From contig DPHE01000079.1 of NCBI GenBank assembly GCA_003521815.1, positions 1 to 62,246 on the forward strand: a stretch of 62,246 nucleotides of DNA, written 5' to 3'. Below are positions 35,819-45,326 of this stretch, piece by piece. The stretch's first letter is position 1. Every line of letters begins with the position of its first letter. The translations under genes and the position numbers were made by a program. This stretch comes from Colwellia sp. (GTDB lineage: Bacteria > Pseudomonadota > Gammaproteobacteria > Enterobacterales > Alteromonadaceae). Under the pieces are notes generated by a model, which saw nothing but the letters and a program-made list of their open reading frames with translations, ran no database searches and was not told the origin of the DNA.

Positions 35819-36192
35819 AATAAAAAGGGTTACATTGAAGAAAGAAGAGAGGCAGATTACTTGTTCTTTCTATTAATAAAAATAAAGGCGCTATATTAGC
35901 ACTGAACTCATTAGGTTTCATCGCCTCAACTAAACTATCTACCTGATTTATAAAGGGCTGGGGAAATACCAGTTAATCATTATTTTAGTAGACGATAACG
36001 CTTTATAGTCTGCTGCTACTAACTACCTTAGTCCATCATCACAAACACTAATAATATCACCCTCAAAAAGTTAGTATTTTCGTTAATGACTAAAAATCAG
36101 GAGTTTTAGTGATATATATCAGTGTTTTTTATCGATAATCAGAGTTAACTACTTATTGTAACTAGATTGTTAATTCATTTGTGGAAATAACT
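35819..36192. other. 374-bp divergent intergenic region
   Basis: The gap separates the minus-strand Nudix gene from the plus-strand nfeD operon. Besides the FNR-type site it holds an imperfect TAGTAGAC/GTCTGCTGCTA stem near 35980-36020. No gene is evident. Confidence 0.5.
36110..36121. promoter_or_regulatory. FNR/Anr-type site upstream of nfeD operon
   Basis: TGAT-ATAT-ATCA, the inner ten-base core of the FNR consensus TTGAT-N4-ATCAA with outer G in both arms. The centre lies about 77 bp before the nfeD ATG, a distance that suits activation with the box near -41 and a 35-base leader. The same pattern recurs at 49604, 53429 and 62024. Confidence 0.7.
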
Positions 36193-37602
36193 ATGTGTAA
36201 ATTTTTTGGGATGTTTTGGTTTTTTTGTAGCGCTGTTATCTCAGCAGAACCCATAATGTCATCAGAAACACAGCTATCTAAACAACTAGTAAATTTATCT
36301 CAACAAGAAAAAAATATTAATGCAAACCAATCATTTGTGCCATTATTAACCATTAAAGGTGCCATAGGACCTGCAATTAGTGACTATTTAGTACGAGAAA
36401 TAGACAGCGCTAACATGCTTAATAACATCCCTTTAATTATTATAACACTCGACACTCCTGGTGGTCTAAGCGCTAGTCTAAGAGATATTAATCAGAGTAT
36501 CTTAAACTCAAACATTCCAATTGCCTGTTTAGTTTACCCACAAGGTGCACGTGCGGCTAGCGCAGGCACTTACCTATTATATGCTTGTCATATTGCCGCT
36601 ATGGCTCCTGCTACAACGCTTGGTGCAGCAACGCCAGTTAATATTTCGGCTCCAATGACATCGTCTACAAAGAATAAAGAACAAGTAATTACACCTTCTA
36701 CAATGGAGAAAAAAGTATTAAATGATGCCATCTCCTATATTCGCTCACTAGCACAATTACGTTCACGTAATGAACTATGGGCTGAAAAAGCAGTTACAGA
36801 GGCTGCAACATTAACAGCAAAAGAAGCACTAAAAGAAAATGTCATCACCTTAATAGCCCGATCTCCACAAGCACTATTAAATAAACTAGATGGCAGGAGG
36901 ATATCAATAAAACAGCAAAAGATAGAATTATCATTGAATAATGCTCGTATAGTTAGCAAAAATCCAGATTGGCGCAGCCAATTTATTGCCACCATAACCA
37001 ATCCTAATATTGCCTACATATTGATGTTACTGGGTATTTACGGTTTGCTATTAGAGTTCTACAGCCCTGGCGTAGGTATTGCCGGTATCACTGGAGGTAT
37101 ATCCTTACTTGTCGCTTTATATGCCTTTCAGTTATTACCATTAAATTTTGTAGGTGTTGCCTTACTTTTGTTAGGAATCGTGTTAATGCTCATGGAATCA
37201 CTTATACCAAGTTTTGGTGTATTTGGTGTTGGAGGTCTTGGCGCTTTTGTTATCGGATCGATATTTTTATTCGACACGCAACTTGACCAATTTAAAGTAT
37301 CGCTCCCGTTAATTGGAGGTTTGGCTTTTATATCTACGATATTTATCATGTTTGCTCTAGGTGTTATCTACCGAGCACGAAAAAGTAAAATTGTCAGTGG
37401 TCAAGAAGAAATAATTAATGCTTGGGTCACAGTAGAGGATGATTTCATTGATAATGGTTTCGTATTGTTTAATGGCGAGCGTTGGGCGGCTAGTAGTAAA
37501 GAGCGATTGAAAAAAAATCAACAAGTACAAGTGAAAGCCATTAATGGTTTAACTCTGGTTTTAGTACAACAAACAACAATGACAGCCAATACTAAGGAAT
37601 AA
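36193..37602 (+). CDS. NfeD-family membrane-bound serine protease, long form
   Basis: The 469-residue protein has a signal peptide, a ClpP-like serine protease domain (LDTPGGLSASLRD; YPQGARAASAGTYLLYA with the Ser nucleophile; MAPATTLGAATPV), four to five membrane helices (about 275-395) and a C-terminal OB-fold NfeD domain. Long NfeD proteases cut stomatin-like partners, and a slipin gene follows by 4 bp, the usual pairing. ATG 36193 follows a GGAAATAACT ribosome region; a GTG four codons earlier is possible. First gene of the operon behind the FNR-type site. Confidence 0.9.
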   Translation: MCKFFGMFWFFCSAVISAEPIMSSETQLSKQLVNLSQQEKNINANQSFVPLLTIKGAIGPAISDYLVREIDSANMLNNIPLIIITLDTPGGLSASLRDINQSILNSNIPIACLVYPQGARAASAGTYLLYACHIAAMAPATTLGAATPVNISAPMTSSTKNKEQVITPSTMEKKVLNDAISYIRSLAQLRSRNELWAEKAVTEAATLTAKEALKENVITLIARSPQALLNKLDGRRISIKQQKIELSLNNARIVSKNPDWRSQFIATITNPNIAYILMLLGIYGLLLEFYSPGVGIAGITGGISLLVALYAFQLLPLNFVGVALLLLGIVLMLMESLIPSFGVFGVGGLGAFVIGSIFLFDTQLDQFKVSLPLIGGLAFISTIFIMFALGVIYRARKSKIVSGQEEIINAWVTVEDDFIDNGFVLFNGERWAASSKERLKKNQQVQVKAINGLTLVLVQQTTMTANTKE

Positions 37603-37606
37603 AGTA

Positions 37607-38389
37607 ATGACACTATTATTTACTAATACTGAATTATTCACCGGCTCAATCATATTTTTACTTCTTGCGCTTTTGTTTAGTGCATTTAAAATTTTACGAG
37701 AATATGAACGAGGGGTTATATTTTTACTTGGACGATTTTATAAAGTCAAAGGGCCTGGTTTTATTATTGTTATTCCTTTTATTCAACAAATGGTTAAAGT
37801 TGATTTGCGTATTGTAGTCATGGACGTACCCAGCCAAGATGTTATCAGTCGCGATAATGTTTCAGTAAAAGTTAACGCGGTTATATACTTTAGAGTCATT
37901 GACCCGCAAAAAGCCATTATCAATGTCGAAAACTATTTACAGGCGACTTCTCAGCTAGCACAAACCACCCTGCGCTCTGTATTAGGACAACATGAGTTAG
38001 ATGAAATGTTGGCTAATAGAGAGATGTTAAATGCTGATATTCAAACTATTTTAGATGTTAGAACCGACAGTTGGGGCATAAAAGTTTCTAATGTCGAGAT
38101 TAAACACGTTGATTTAAATGAAAGTATGATACGCGCCATTGCAAGACAAGCTGAAGCAGAACGTACACGTAGAGCGAAAGTTATTCACGCTAAAGGTGAA
38201 ATGGAAGCATCTACTCAACTAACTCAAGCAGCCAACAAACTTGCCAAAGAGCCTGATGCCATCATGCTACGTTATTTACAAACATTAACTGAAATTGCGG
38301 GCGAGAAAAATTCTACTATCATTTTTCCTATACCCATGGAGCTGATCAGCGGTTTAGTGAATTCTGTCAAAGACAAAATTAAGGGATAA
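37607..38389 (+). CDS. Slipin/stomatin-like SPFH protein
   Basis: The 260-residue protein has one N-terminal membrane helix (about 12-28), the SPFH domain (EYERGVIFLLGRFYKVKGPGFIIVIPF; VPSQDVISRDNVSVKVNAVIYFRV) and a C-terminal coiled coil (QAEAERTRRAKVIHAKGEMEAS). Slipins form membrane rings that organise microdomains and are paired with NfeD proteases. Genes are nearly contiguous with nfeD (4 bp) and the cytochrome (2 bp). Confidence 0.93.
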   Translation: MTLLFTNTELFTGSIIFLLLALLFSAFKILREYERGVIFLLGRFYKVKGPGFIIVIPFIQQMVKVDLRIVVMDVPSQDVISRDNVSVKVNAVIYFRVIDPQKAIINVENYLQATSQLAQTTLRSVLGQHELDEMLANREMLNADIQTILDVRTDSWGIKVSNVEIKHVDLNESMIRAIARQAEAERTRRAKVIHAKGEMEASTQLTQAANKLAKEPDAIMLRYLQTLTEIAGEKNSTIIFPIPMELISGLVNSVKDKIKG

Positions 38390-38391
38390 TA

Positions 38392-38847
38392 ATGAAATAT
38401 ACCATGCTTATATTACTCATTAGTATGTCATTAGCCCTTTATAGCTGTAATAAAGGGCTTGATTCACCTCTAGGATTTAGCCTGCCTAAAGGGGATAGTA
38501 AAATAGGAGAAAGGGTCTTTTTAGAATACAAATGTTTAGCTTGTCACTCACTTAAAGGCATTGAGGACAGCAGTATCGCACAAAACAAAAATATATCTGT
38601 TCTTATTGGCAGCGATAAAACTCACCTAGTAACTTACGCTGAATTAGTCACTTCGATAATCAATCCTTCTCATAAATTTTCACGTCTTTATTCGGACATA
38701 GAAAAAACATCAGAAGGTGTATCAAAAATGAAAAACTTTAATGATGTCATTACTGTTACAGAACTTATTGATTTAGTTGCTTTTTTACATCCCTATTATG
38801 AATTCATTCCTTATGGACAAACCAAATATCAATATTATCCACAATAA
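38392..38847 (+). CDS. Mono-haem cytochrome c lipoprotein
   Basis: The 151-residue protein has a lipobox (LALYSC, Cys at about 19), one CLACH haem site and a C-terminal half with TYAELVTSIINPSHKF, SKMKNFNDVITVTELIDLVAFL and ending IPYGQTKYQYYPQ. A Met in SKMKN is the likely sixth haem ligand. It is closely paralogous to the protein at 48006-48458. It should carry electrons at the outer face of the inner membrane or in the periplasm; the partner is unknown. Confidence 0.9.
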   Translation: MKYTMLILLISMSLALYSCNKGLDSPLGFSLPKGDSKIGERVFLEYKCLACHSLKGIEDSSIAQNKNISVLIGSDKTHLVTYAELVTSIINPSHKFSRLYSDIEKTSEGVSKMKNFNDVITVTELIDLVAFLHPYYEFIPYGQTKYQYYPQ

Positions 38848-38864
38848 TAATTACAGGAGTTTAT

Positions 38865-40253
38865 ATGAATATTAAATTTTTAGGGGCTACACGAGAAGTA
38901 ACCGGTTCTTGCTATTTGGTTCAAGTTAACAACAAAAACATTCTGCTGGAGTGTGGCATGTTACAAGGTTCTTATCAGCATGAACGACACAACCGTGATC
39001 CTTTCCCTTTTGATGTCGCTGATCTAGATGCCGTTATCGTCAGTCATGCACACCTTGATCACACGGGTCGATTACCTATGTTAATAAAAGAGGGTTTTCA
39101 TGGTTGTATCTATACACATAATGCCACCGTAGATTTATGTAAAATTATGCTAGTAGACTCAGGTTATATTCATGAAAAAGAAGCTCGTTGGGAAAATAAA
39201 AAACGCGAACGTAAGGGCTTAGCATTAATTGAACCTCTTTATACTACGGCAGAAGCAGACACAACATTACAGTATTTTAAAGGGGTTAATTATGATGAGG
39301 AAATTGAAATATGCCAAGGCGTTAAACTAACATTTAGAGATGCGGGTCATATTATTGGATCGGCTATTGTTGAATTAACACTGACTGAAAATAGTGTAAG
39401 TAAAAAAATAGTATTTAGCGGCGATTTAGGACATAAAAACGCACCAATTTTACGTGACCCATTTAAAGTTAAACATGCGGACTTAGTAATAATGGAAAGT
39501 ACTTACGGTGATAGGCTACATCGAAGTTGGGAGGATACTTGGCAAGAAATGGGTGAGATTATTGCTGATGCAAAAAGCAGTAAAGGTAATATATTAATTC
39601 CTGCTTTTACCGTTGGGAGAACACAAGAGTTACTCTATGAATTTAAACAACACTTTGAGCAATGGCAGCTAGGTGATTGGCAAATTTTTCTCGATAGTCC
39701 TATGGGTATTAAAGCGACGAATGTTTATGCCAAACATAGCGAAGTTTACGATAAAAAAGCGATAAATATTGAACAAGACCATGGTGGTATATTTGATTTA
39801 ACTAATCTGAATATGTCAGAAACGACTAATTATTCAATGAAAATTAATCAAATAAACTCGGGGGCAATTATTATTGCCGGTAGTGGTATGTGTACGGGTG
39901 GTCGAATTAAACACCATTTTAAACATAATATTTGGCGTAAAAATGTGCATGTGCTAATTGTTGGCTTTCAAGCGAGAGGTACATTAGGTAGAGCACTGGT
40001 TGATGGCTGTGAGAACATTAATTTATGGGGTGAAAAAATACAAGTTAATGCGACTATTCACACCATCGGTGGTTTTTCCGCCCATGCTGATCAACAAGGG
40101 TTGCTAGATTGGTACCTCGGTTTTGAAAATAATCCACCCGTAGTACTTGTTCACGGCGAAGAAGCAGCGATGGAAGTACTCGCACAAAAATTAAAACATC
40201 AATACCAAGTTAATGTTATGCAAGCAAGCTATAAACAAAATATTGTTATCTAA
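38865..40253 (+). CDS. Beta-CASP MBL-fold RNase-like protein
   Basis: The 462-residue protein has the metallo-beta-lactamase motif SHAHLDHTGRLP, GDLGHK, the beta-CASP His and Ser/Thr motifs (ESTYGDR, IPAFTVGRTQELL, IAGSGMCTGGRIKHH) and a terminal IGGFSAHADQQGLLDW...LVHGE. This is the YSH1/CPSF-73 type; bacterial members act as RNA exo/endonucleases. It is cotranscribed with the cytochrome (17 bp) and USP genes. Such nuclease genes often sit near USP and energy-stress genes, which fits the context. Confidence 0.92.
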   Translation: MNIKFLGATREVTGSCYLVQVNNKNILLECGMLQGSYQHERHNRDPFPFDVADLDAVIVSHAHLDHTGRLPMLIKEGFHGCIYTHNATVDLCKIMLVDSGYIHEKEARWENKKRERKGLALIEPLYTTAEADTTLQYFKGVNYDEEIEICQGVKLTFRDAGHIIGSAIVELTLTENSVSKKIVFSGDLGHKNAPILRDPFKVKHADLVIMESTYGDRLHRSWEDTWQEMGEIIADAKSSKGNILIPAFTVGRTQELLYEFKQHFEQWQLGDWQIFLDSPMGIKATNVYAKHSEVYDKKAINIEQDHGGIFDLTNLNMSETTNYSMKINQINSGAIIIAGSGMCTGGRIKHHFKHNIWRKNVHVLIVGFQARGTLGRALVDGCENINLWGEKIQVNATIHTIGGFSAHADQQGLLDWYLGFENNPPVVLVHGEEAAMEVLAQKLKHQYQVNVMQASYKQNIVI

Positions 40254-40269
40254 CAAGCAGGATACATTT

Positions 40270-40722
40270 ATGTATAAACATATTTTATTTGCAACCGAGT
40301 TGAATGAGACTAAAAGCTACATCGAGAACAAAGTTACGCAATTACAGCAGCTCACTCAAGCTAAACTGAGTGTTATCCATGTAGTAGAACCTATACCTAA
40401 CGTTTATTACGGTGGTGTTTACGGTGTCATTCCCGGTTTAGACTCTTCAGATAGCATTGGTACTACAAGAATATTAGAAGAGCGTGCCAAAGATATACTG
40501 CAACCTTTGGTTAAAAGACTCAAGCTTACAGAGCAAGACTTACATATACCTATAGGACATACCAGTGGGGAAATATTAGCTTTTGCCGAAAAGGAAAACG
40601 TTGATTTAATTATAGCAGGCAGTCATGGTGTGCATGGTTTACAATTATTATTAGGCTCTACCACTAATGCCATTTTACACGGGGCAACATGTGATGTATT
40701 AGCCGTACGCTTCAAAGAATAA
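40270..40722 (+). CDS. Universal stress protein
   Basis: The 150-residue USP has MYKHILFATELNET at the start and the ATP-binding GSHGVHGLQLLLGSTTNAILHGATCDVLAVR at the end, with the Gly-rich G-x2-G-x9-G-S pattern. The Asp typical of the N-terminal loop is replaced by Glu (ATELN). USPs help cells survive starvation and low oxygen. Start ATG 40270 is chosen over an earlier frame that overlaps the nuclease gene. Last gene of the first operon. Confidence 0.93.
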   Translation: MYKHILFATELNETKSYIENKVTQLQQLTQAKLSVIHVVEPIPNVYYGGVYGVIPGLDSSDSIGTTRILEERAKDILQPLVKRLKLTEQDLHIPIGHTSGEILAFAEKENVDLIIAGSHGVHGLQLLLGSTTNAILHGATCDVLAVRFKE

Positions 40723-40977
40723 AAACGATTTTGGTAAAAATATTATATGATAATTAGCACCATAGCTTAATTTTATACTCTAACCGATAAATATAACAGT
40801 TAACATTATAAGCCTTCAGGTAGAAGTAAGTGGACGGTTCGCATCTCGCAACATTGGGCCTATTAAAAGCTATAAAACTTGGTTTAAAAAAGTGACGGCT
40901 ACTTGTTCTCCTATGCTGGTGATAACGTATTGTTAATAGTTGCTTAATTGCACGATATCAACCTTTATGAGGGCTTT

Positions 40978-42153
40978 ATGATAAAGAAAATAAGCTTGGT
41001 TATATTACTTATTGCCGCTGCCCTAATTATTTGGCAGCTAAATAAGTCTGATATACTAACAGTTGAGACCGCCAATGTTGATATTGGTTTAACCGAAACA
41101 ACGGTTGTTAATACTCGGGCAGGTTCTATAACTGCTTGCCTACGCTCCAAGTTAGCCCTTTCCGTCGGAGGGCAAATAGCAGCAATTAATGTTAAGGAAG
41201 GACAGCAAGTTAAACGCGGCGATATTCTGCTTAACTTGTGGAATAAAGATCTTAAAGCGCAAGTACACTCAGCTGAAGCCAGTGTTGTCGCAGCTGATTT
41301 TACCCAGCGAAGTTGGTGTATCGTCAATCAATCAGATCAACGTGAAGCCTTTCGTCTGAGCAATTTAATCACTAAAAATTTAGCTTCTCAAGGACAATTT
41401 GATCTTGCTCAGGCCAAAGCCCACGCAAGCAAGGCGGCTTGCTCCTCGGCTAAGGCTAGCTGGCAACAAACAAAATCCATGTTAGCGCAAGCACAAGCCA
41501 TTATTGAAAAAACCTATTTGGTCGCTCCATTTGATGGCACTGTGGGTGAAATATCAGGCGAAATAGGCGAATTTAGTACGCCATCACCACCCGGTGTACC
41601 TACCCCACCAGCCATTGATTTACTCACGACTGATTGCCACTATGTTACCGCGCCCCTTGATGAAGTTGACGCAGGTAAAATAGCCTTAGGTATGCCCGTT
41701 AGAATTACCTTAGATGCATTTCGTGGACAGATGTTTATGGGTAAAGTAAAACGCATAGCGGCCTATGTTCAAGATTACGCGAAACAAGCCCGTACAGTGG
41801 ACATAGAAATTGTTTTTGATACGACTCAAAACCTACCAGATTTATTAGCTGGTTATAGTGTTGATGTCGAAATAATTTTGGCTAGCGCCAGTAATAATCT
41901 ACGTGTACCAACTGATGCAATTATTGACAATAATACCATTTACATTCTCAATAACCTTGGGATTATAGAGAAAAAACATATCAGCTTAGGGTTAAGTAAC
42001 TGGGAGTTTACTGAAGTCACTCAAGGTTTGAAAAAAGCAGATAAAGTGATCATTAATGCTGCCAATATAGTGAATATTCATGCAGGATTATCCGCGGTAT
42101 CTACACAAGAGCGCAGACAGAAAAAATCAACAGAGTATACAAATAATGACTGA
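40978..42153 (+). CDS. HlyD/MacA-type periplasmic adaptor
   Basis: The 391-residue protein has a membrane anchor (about 5-21), barrel-sandwich halves (VGGQIAAINVKEGQQVKRGDIL; YLVAPFDGTVGEISGEIGEF) around an alpha-hairpin (about 95-170), and a beta-barrel region. A GAGGGC ribosome site precedes ATG 40978. It overlaps the ATPase gene by 8 bp (ATGACTGA). It links an inner-membrane ABC pump to an outer-membrane channel or to its substrate; no TolC gene is nearby. Confidence 0.9.
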   Translation: MIKKISLVILLIAAALIIWQLNKSDILTVETANVDIGLTETTVVNTRAGSITACLRSKLALSVGGQIAAINVKEGQQVKRGDILLNLWNKDLKAQVHSAEASVVAADFTQRSWCIVNQSDQREAFRLSNLITKNLASQGQFDLAQAKAHASKAACSSAKASWQQTKSMLAQAQAIIEKTYLVAPFDGTVGEISGEIGEFSTPSPPGVPTPPAIDLLTTDCHYVTAPLDEVDAGKIALGMPVRITLDAFRGQMFMGKVKRIAAYVQDYAKQARTVDIEIVFDTTQNLPDLLAGYSVDVEIILASASNNLRVPTDAIIDNNTIYILNNLGIIEKKHISLGLSNWEFTEVTQGLKKADKVIINAANIVNIHAGLSAVSTQERRQKKSTEYTNND

Positions 42154-42880
42154 TAACGCTATTATCAATATCAGTCATATTAACAAAACCTATCAAGTGG
42201 GTGAACAGCCCCTGCACGCCTTACAAAATATTAAACTTAACATTAAACAAGGAGAATATTTATCATTGATGGGCCCTTCAGGCTCTGGCAAATCAACGTT
42301 ACTCAATATGATCGGTTTACTCGATAGACCCGATACAGGTCAGTATCAACTACAGGGCGAGAACACCGAAGTATTAACCGAAGAGCAACGAGCTCTGCTG
42401 AGACGAAAACATATCGGTTTTGTTTTTCAATCGTTTCATTTGATCCCAAGATTAACCGCATTAGAAAATGTTGAATTACCACTCATGTTAGCAGGTGTAA
42501 AACCCAAATTGCGTAGGGAAAAATCCAGTGATCTATTATCTGAGCTTGGTTTAGGTAATCATCTTGGGCAATTACCTAAACATTTATCTGGCGGACAATT
42601 ACAGCGTGTCGGCATTGCCCGAGCCTTAATTACCGAACCCACTATATTGCTTGCCGATGAACCTACTGGAAATTTAGATCAAAGTTCAGGCCAAGAAGTT
42701 ACCGATATTTTAGAGCGTTATAACCGAAATGGCATCACATTATTAGTGGTAACTCATGATCTAGCTTTGGGTAATCGCGCCCAGCGACAACTTAATATGG
42801 TAGATGGCGTAATTGTCACTGATACAGGATTATCAACGATAAAAATTAAGCAATATGAGCAACAGGGGCCAAGTCAATGA
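42146..42880 (+). CDS. MacB/LolD-type ABC ATPase
   Basis: The 244-residue ATPase has Walker A GPSGSGKST, Q-loop VFQSFHLIPRLTALENV, signature LSGGQLQRV, Walker B ILLADEPTGNLD and the H-loop VVTHD. The LxALExVELPL pattern is that of MacB/LolD-type export ATPases. It is separate, not fused to the permease as in MacB. It overlaps both neighbours, so it is translated from the same message. Confidence 0.95.
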   Translation: MTDNAIINISHINKTYQVGEQPLHALQNIKLNIKQGEYLSLMGPSGSGKSTLLNMIGLLDRPDTGQYQLQGENTEVLTEEQRALLRRKHIGFVFQSFHLIPRLTALENVELPLMLAGVKPKLRREKSSDLLSELGLGNHLGQLPKHLSGGQLQRVGIARALITEPTILLADEPTGNLDQSSGQEVTDILERYNRNGITLLVVTHDLALGNRAQRQLNMVDGVIVTDTGLSTIKIKQYEQQGPSQ

Positions 42881-44079
42881 ACCTAGCGGATCATTGGCTG
42901 TTCAGTTACCAAGCCTTGGCCCGTCATCGTTTACGTAGTGCAATGGTATTACTTGCGATTGGCATGGGAGTATCATCGGTGCTATTACTAACAAGCATTG
43001 GTGAAGGTGCGCGCTTATTCATCGAACAAGAATTTTCCACCTTAGGGGCAAAAATGTTGGTTGTCTTACCAGGGAAAAAAGAAACCACCGGCTCTTCCCC
43101 ACCCCTTTATGGCACCAGTCCACGTGATTTAACCATCGAAGATGCTCAAGCACTAAAAAATATCCGAACAATAAGCCATGTTGCCCCTATTATTGCGGGT
43201 ACTGCCACCGTGTCGAACCAATCATTGTCACGTGACATTATCATTATTGGCACCAATAGAGAAATGTTTACGGTACGCAATTTAAGCATTAAACAAGGCA
43301 GGATGTTACCTAAAAATAGTGAAACTCGCGCGACTCCAGTTTGTATTCTAGGTGCAAAGTTAGCAAAAGAACTCTTCAAAAAAAGCTCGCCACTGGGGCA
43401 ATGGTTACGTATTGGTGAATATAAATACCGCGTTATTGGTTTGTTGAAGCAACGTGGTGAATCATTAGGGTTAGACCTGCGAGATATGGTGATAATTCCC
43501 GTGAGATCAGCGCAAATGCTATTTAACTCTCCTGCCTTGTTTCGTATTTTAGTACAATTAAAACAAACCAAATTTGAAACGAGTACCATAGTAAAAATAA
43601 ATAAAATCATCGCCCAGCGTCACGAAGGCGAAGCCGATATTACGATTATCAGTCAAGATGCGATGTTAAGTGCATTCAATAAAATTATTGTTGCCGTTAC
43701 CGCCAGTATTGGTGCTATTGCGGCTATCAGTTTAATTGTTGCCGGCATATTAATTATGAATGTCAGTTATATTAGTGTTTCACAACGACGAGAAGAAATA
43801 GGGCTATTGAAATCACTTGGCGCGAGTGTCCGTGAGGTACGTCTAATTTTTATTATATCCTCCTTAGTTATCACCAGTTTTGGTACGCTTGCAGGCTTGA
43901 TACTTTCTTATAGTATCGTCTTTATTATCCAGACTAATTTTCCAAGCATACCGCTAGCTATACCTTGGTGGTCTACACTCGCAGCGATATTCATGTCTTT
44001 TCTCATGGCATTATTATTTAGTTGGTTACCCGCCAATAAAGCCGCTGCCGTTGATCCTATATTGGCTTTGAGGGGGTAA
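42877..44079 (+). CDS. FtsX/MacB-type permease 1
   Basis: The 400-residue permease has one N-terminal membrane helix (about 23-43), a large periplasmic MacB core domain and three C-terminal helices (about 265-295, 322-350, 362-385). Typical segments are LGAKMLVVLPGKKET and QRREEIGLLKSLGASVREVRLIFI. It overlaps the ATPase stop by 4 bp. Together with permease 2 it would form a heterodimer. Confidence 0.93.
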   Translation: MNLADHWLFSYQALARHRLRSAMVLLAIGMGVSSVLLLTSIGEGARLFIEQEFSTLGAKMLVVLPGKKETTGSSPPLYGTSPRDLTIEDAQALKNIRTISHVAPIIAGTATVSNQSLSRDIIIIGTNREMFTVRNLSIKQGRMLPKNSETRATPVCILGAKLAKELFKKSSPLGQWLRIGEYKYRVIGLLKQRGESLGLDLRDMVIIPVRSAQMLFNSPALFRILVQLKQTKFETSTIVKINKIIAQRHEGEADITIISQDAMLSAFNKIIVAVTASIGAIAAISLIVAGILIMNVSYISVSQRREEIGLLKSLGASVREVRLIFIISSLVITSFGTLAGLILSYSIVFIIQTNFPSIPLAIPWWSTLAAIFMSFLMALLFSWLPANKAAAVDPILALRG

Positions 44080-44085
44080 TATAAA

Positions 44086-45282
44086 ATGAGATTAACAGAT
44101 TATATTACTTGGATTTATTGCGCTGTCAATGCTCAAAAGAGACGGACATTGTTAACCATATTTGGTTTTAGTGTTGGAATTTCTGCCGTGATCTTACTCA
44201 ATGCTATTGGCGAGAATTTACGACAATATATTTTAAACGAATTTACCCAGTTTGGTAGTCATATTGTTGCTGTAACACCAGGTAAAACAGAAACCTTTGG
44301 TGTGGGTGCATTACTTAATACCGTGCGACCACTTACGCTTGAGGATGCCATCAGTCTAGAGCGTTTGCCCGCCGCTAAATATGTCGTTCCTGTAGTCATG
44401 GGAACAGCCCAAATTAAATGGTATCAACGAGGACGCTATACTGACGTTGCAGGCATCACAGCTCCAGCTTTAAACGCTTGGCAATTAACACTCGCTCAAG
44501 GCAAGTTTTTACCCGCTGATGATATATTAACACCACGAGCTTTTGCCGTGTTGGGCGCAACATTAAAACAAGAGTTATTTTCAAATAATAACGCCATAGG
44601 TGAAAAAATTCATGTAGGTAGCCACAGCTATAGAATTATAGGTGTGCTAAAAGAGAAAGGTGAATTTATTGGCATAAATTTAGATGATATGGTGTACATT
44701 CCAACGGCAAAGGCATTACGTTTATTTAATCGTAATAGTGTTATGGAAATAGATATTTTCTATCATGAAAATATTGCCACAGCTAAATTTAGCCAACAAG
44801 TAAGTAAGTTGTTAATTTCCCGTCATCATAGTGAAGACTTCACTCTAGTCACCCAGGACGATATGCTAAAAAGTTTAGATGCAATTTTACGCTTCGTTAA
44901 ATACGCTGCCGCAGGGTTAGGCATAATTTCGTTGCTTGTCGGTGCGGTAGGTATTATTACTATTTTAACCATTACTGTTACCGAGCGTAATCAAGAGATA
45001 GGCTTACTTCGGGCGCTGGGCTTTTCATCCACTCACATACGTTATTTTTTTCTAGGTGAGGCGGTTATTATCGCATTAATTAGTGGTGTTTTAGGTTATA
45101 TTATATCAATGACTTTATTGTTTATTGCAAAATTATTTATACCAACGATGCCGATTATTTTTGAACCATTAGCCTTAATGTCTTCTTTGATTATTTCTAC
45201 CGTTATTGGTGCCTTAGCAGGTTGGCAGCCAGCGAGTAAAGCGGCTAGACTTGAGCCTGTAATTGCATTACGTGCTGAGTAA
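44086..45282 (+). CDS. FtsX/MacB-type permease 2
   Basis: The 398-residue permease has the same topology as permease 1 and is related to it (FGSHIVAVTPGKTETFG; ERNQEIGLLRALGFSSTHIRYFFLGEAVI). It starts 6 bp after permease 1. The pair suggests a LolCE-like heterodimer with an adaptor; whether the cargo is lipoprotein, peptide or small molecule is not visible. Confidence 0.93.
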   Translation: MRLTDYITWIYCAVNAQKRRTLLTIFGFSVGISAVILLNAIGENLRQYILNEFTQFGSHIVAVTPGKTETFGVGALLNTVRPLTLEDAISLERLPAAKYVVPVVMGTAQIKWYQRGRYTDVAGITAPALNAWQLTLAQGKFLPADDILTPRAFAVLGATLKQELFSNNNAIGEKIHVGSHSYRIIGVLKEKGEFIGINLDDMVYIPTAKALRLFNRNSVMEIDIFYHENIATAKFSQQVSKLLISRHHSEDFTLVTQDDMLKSLDAILRFVKYAAAGLGIISLLVGAVGIITILTITVTERNQEIGLLRALGFSSTHIRYFFLGEAVIIALISGVLGYIISMTLLFIAKLFIPTMPIIFEPLALMSSLIISTVIGALAGWQPASKAARLEPVIALRAE

Positions 45283-45326
45283 AGTTTCTTTGTAACTTTT
45301 TCTCTGTAATAAGGATTTATCACCTA

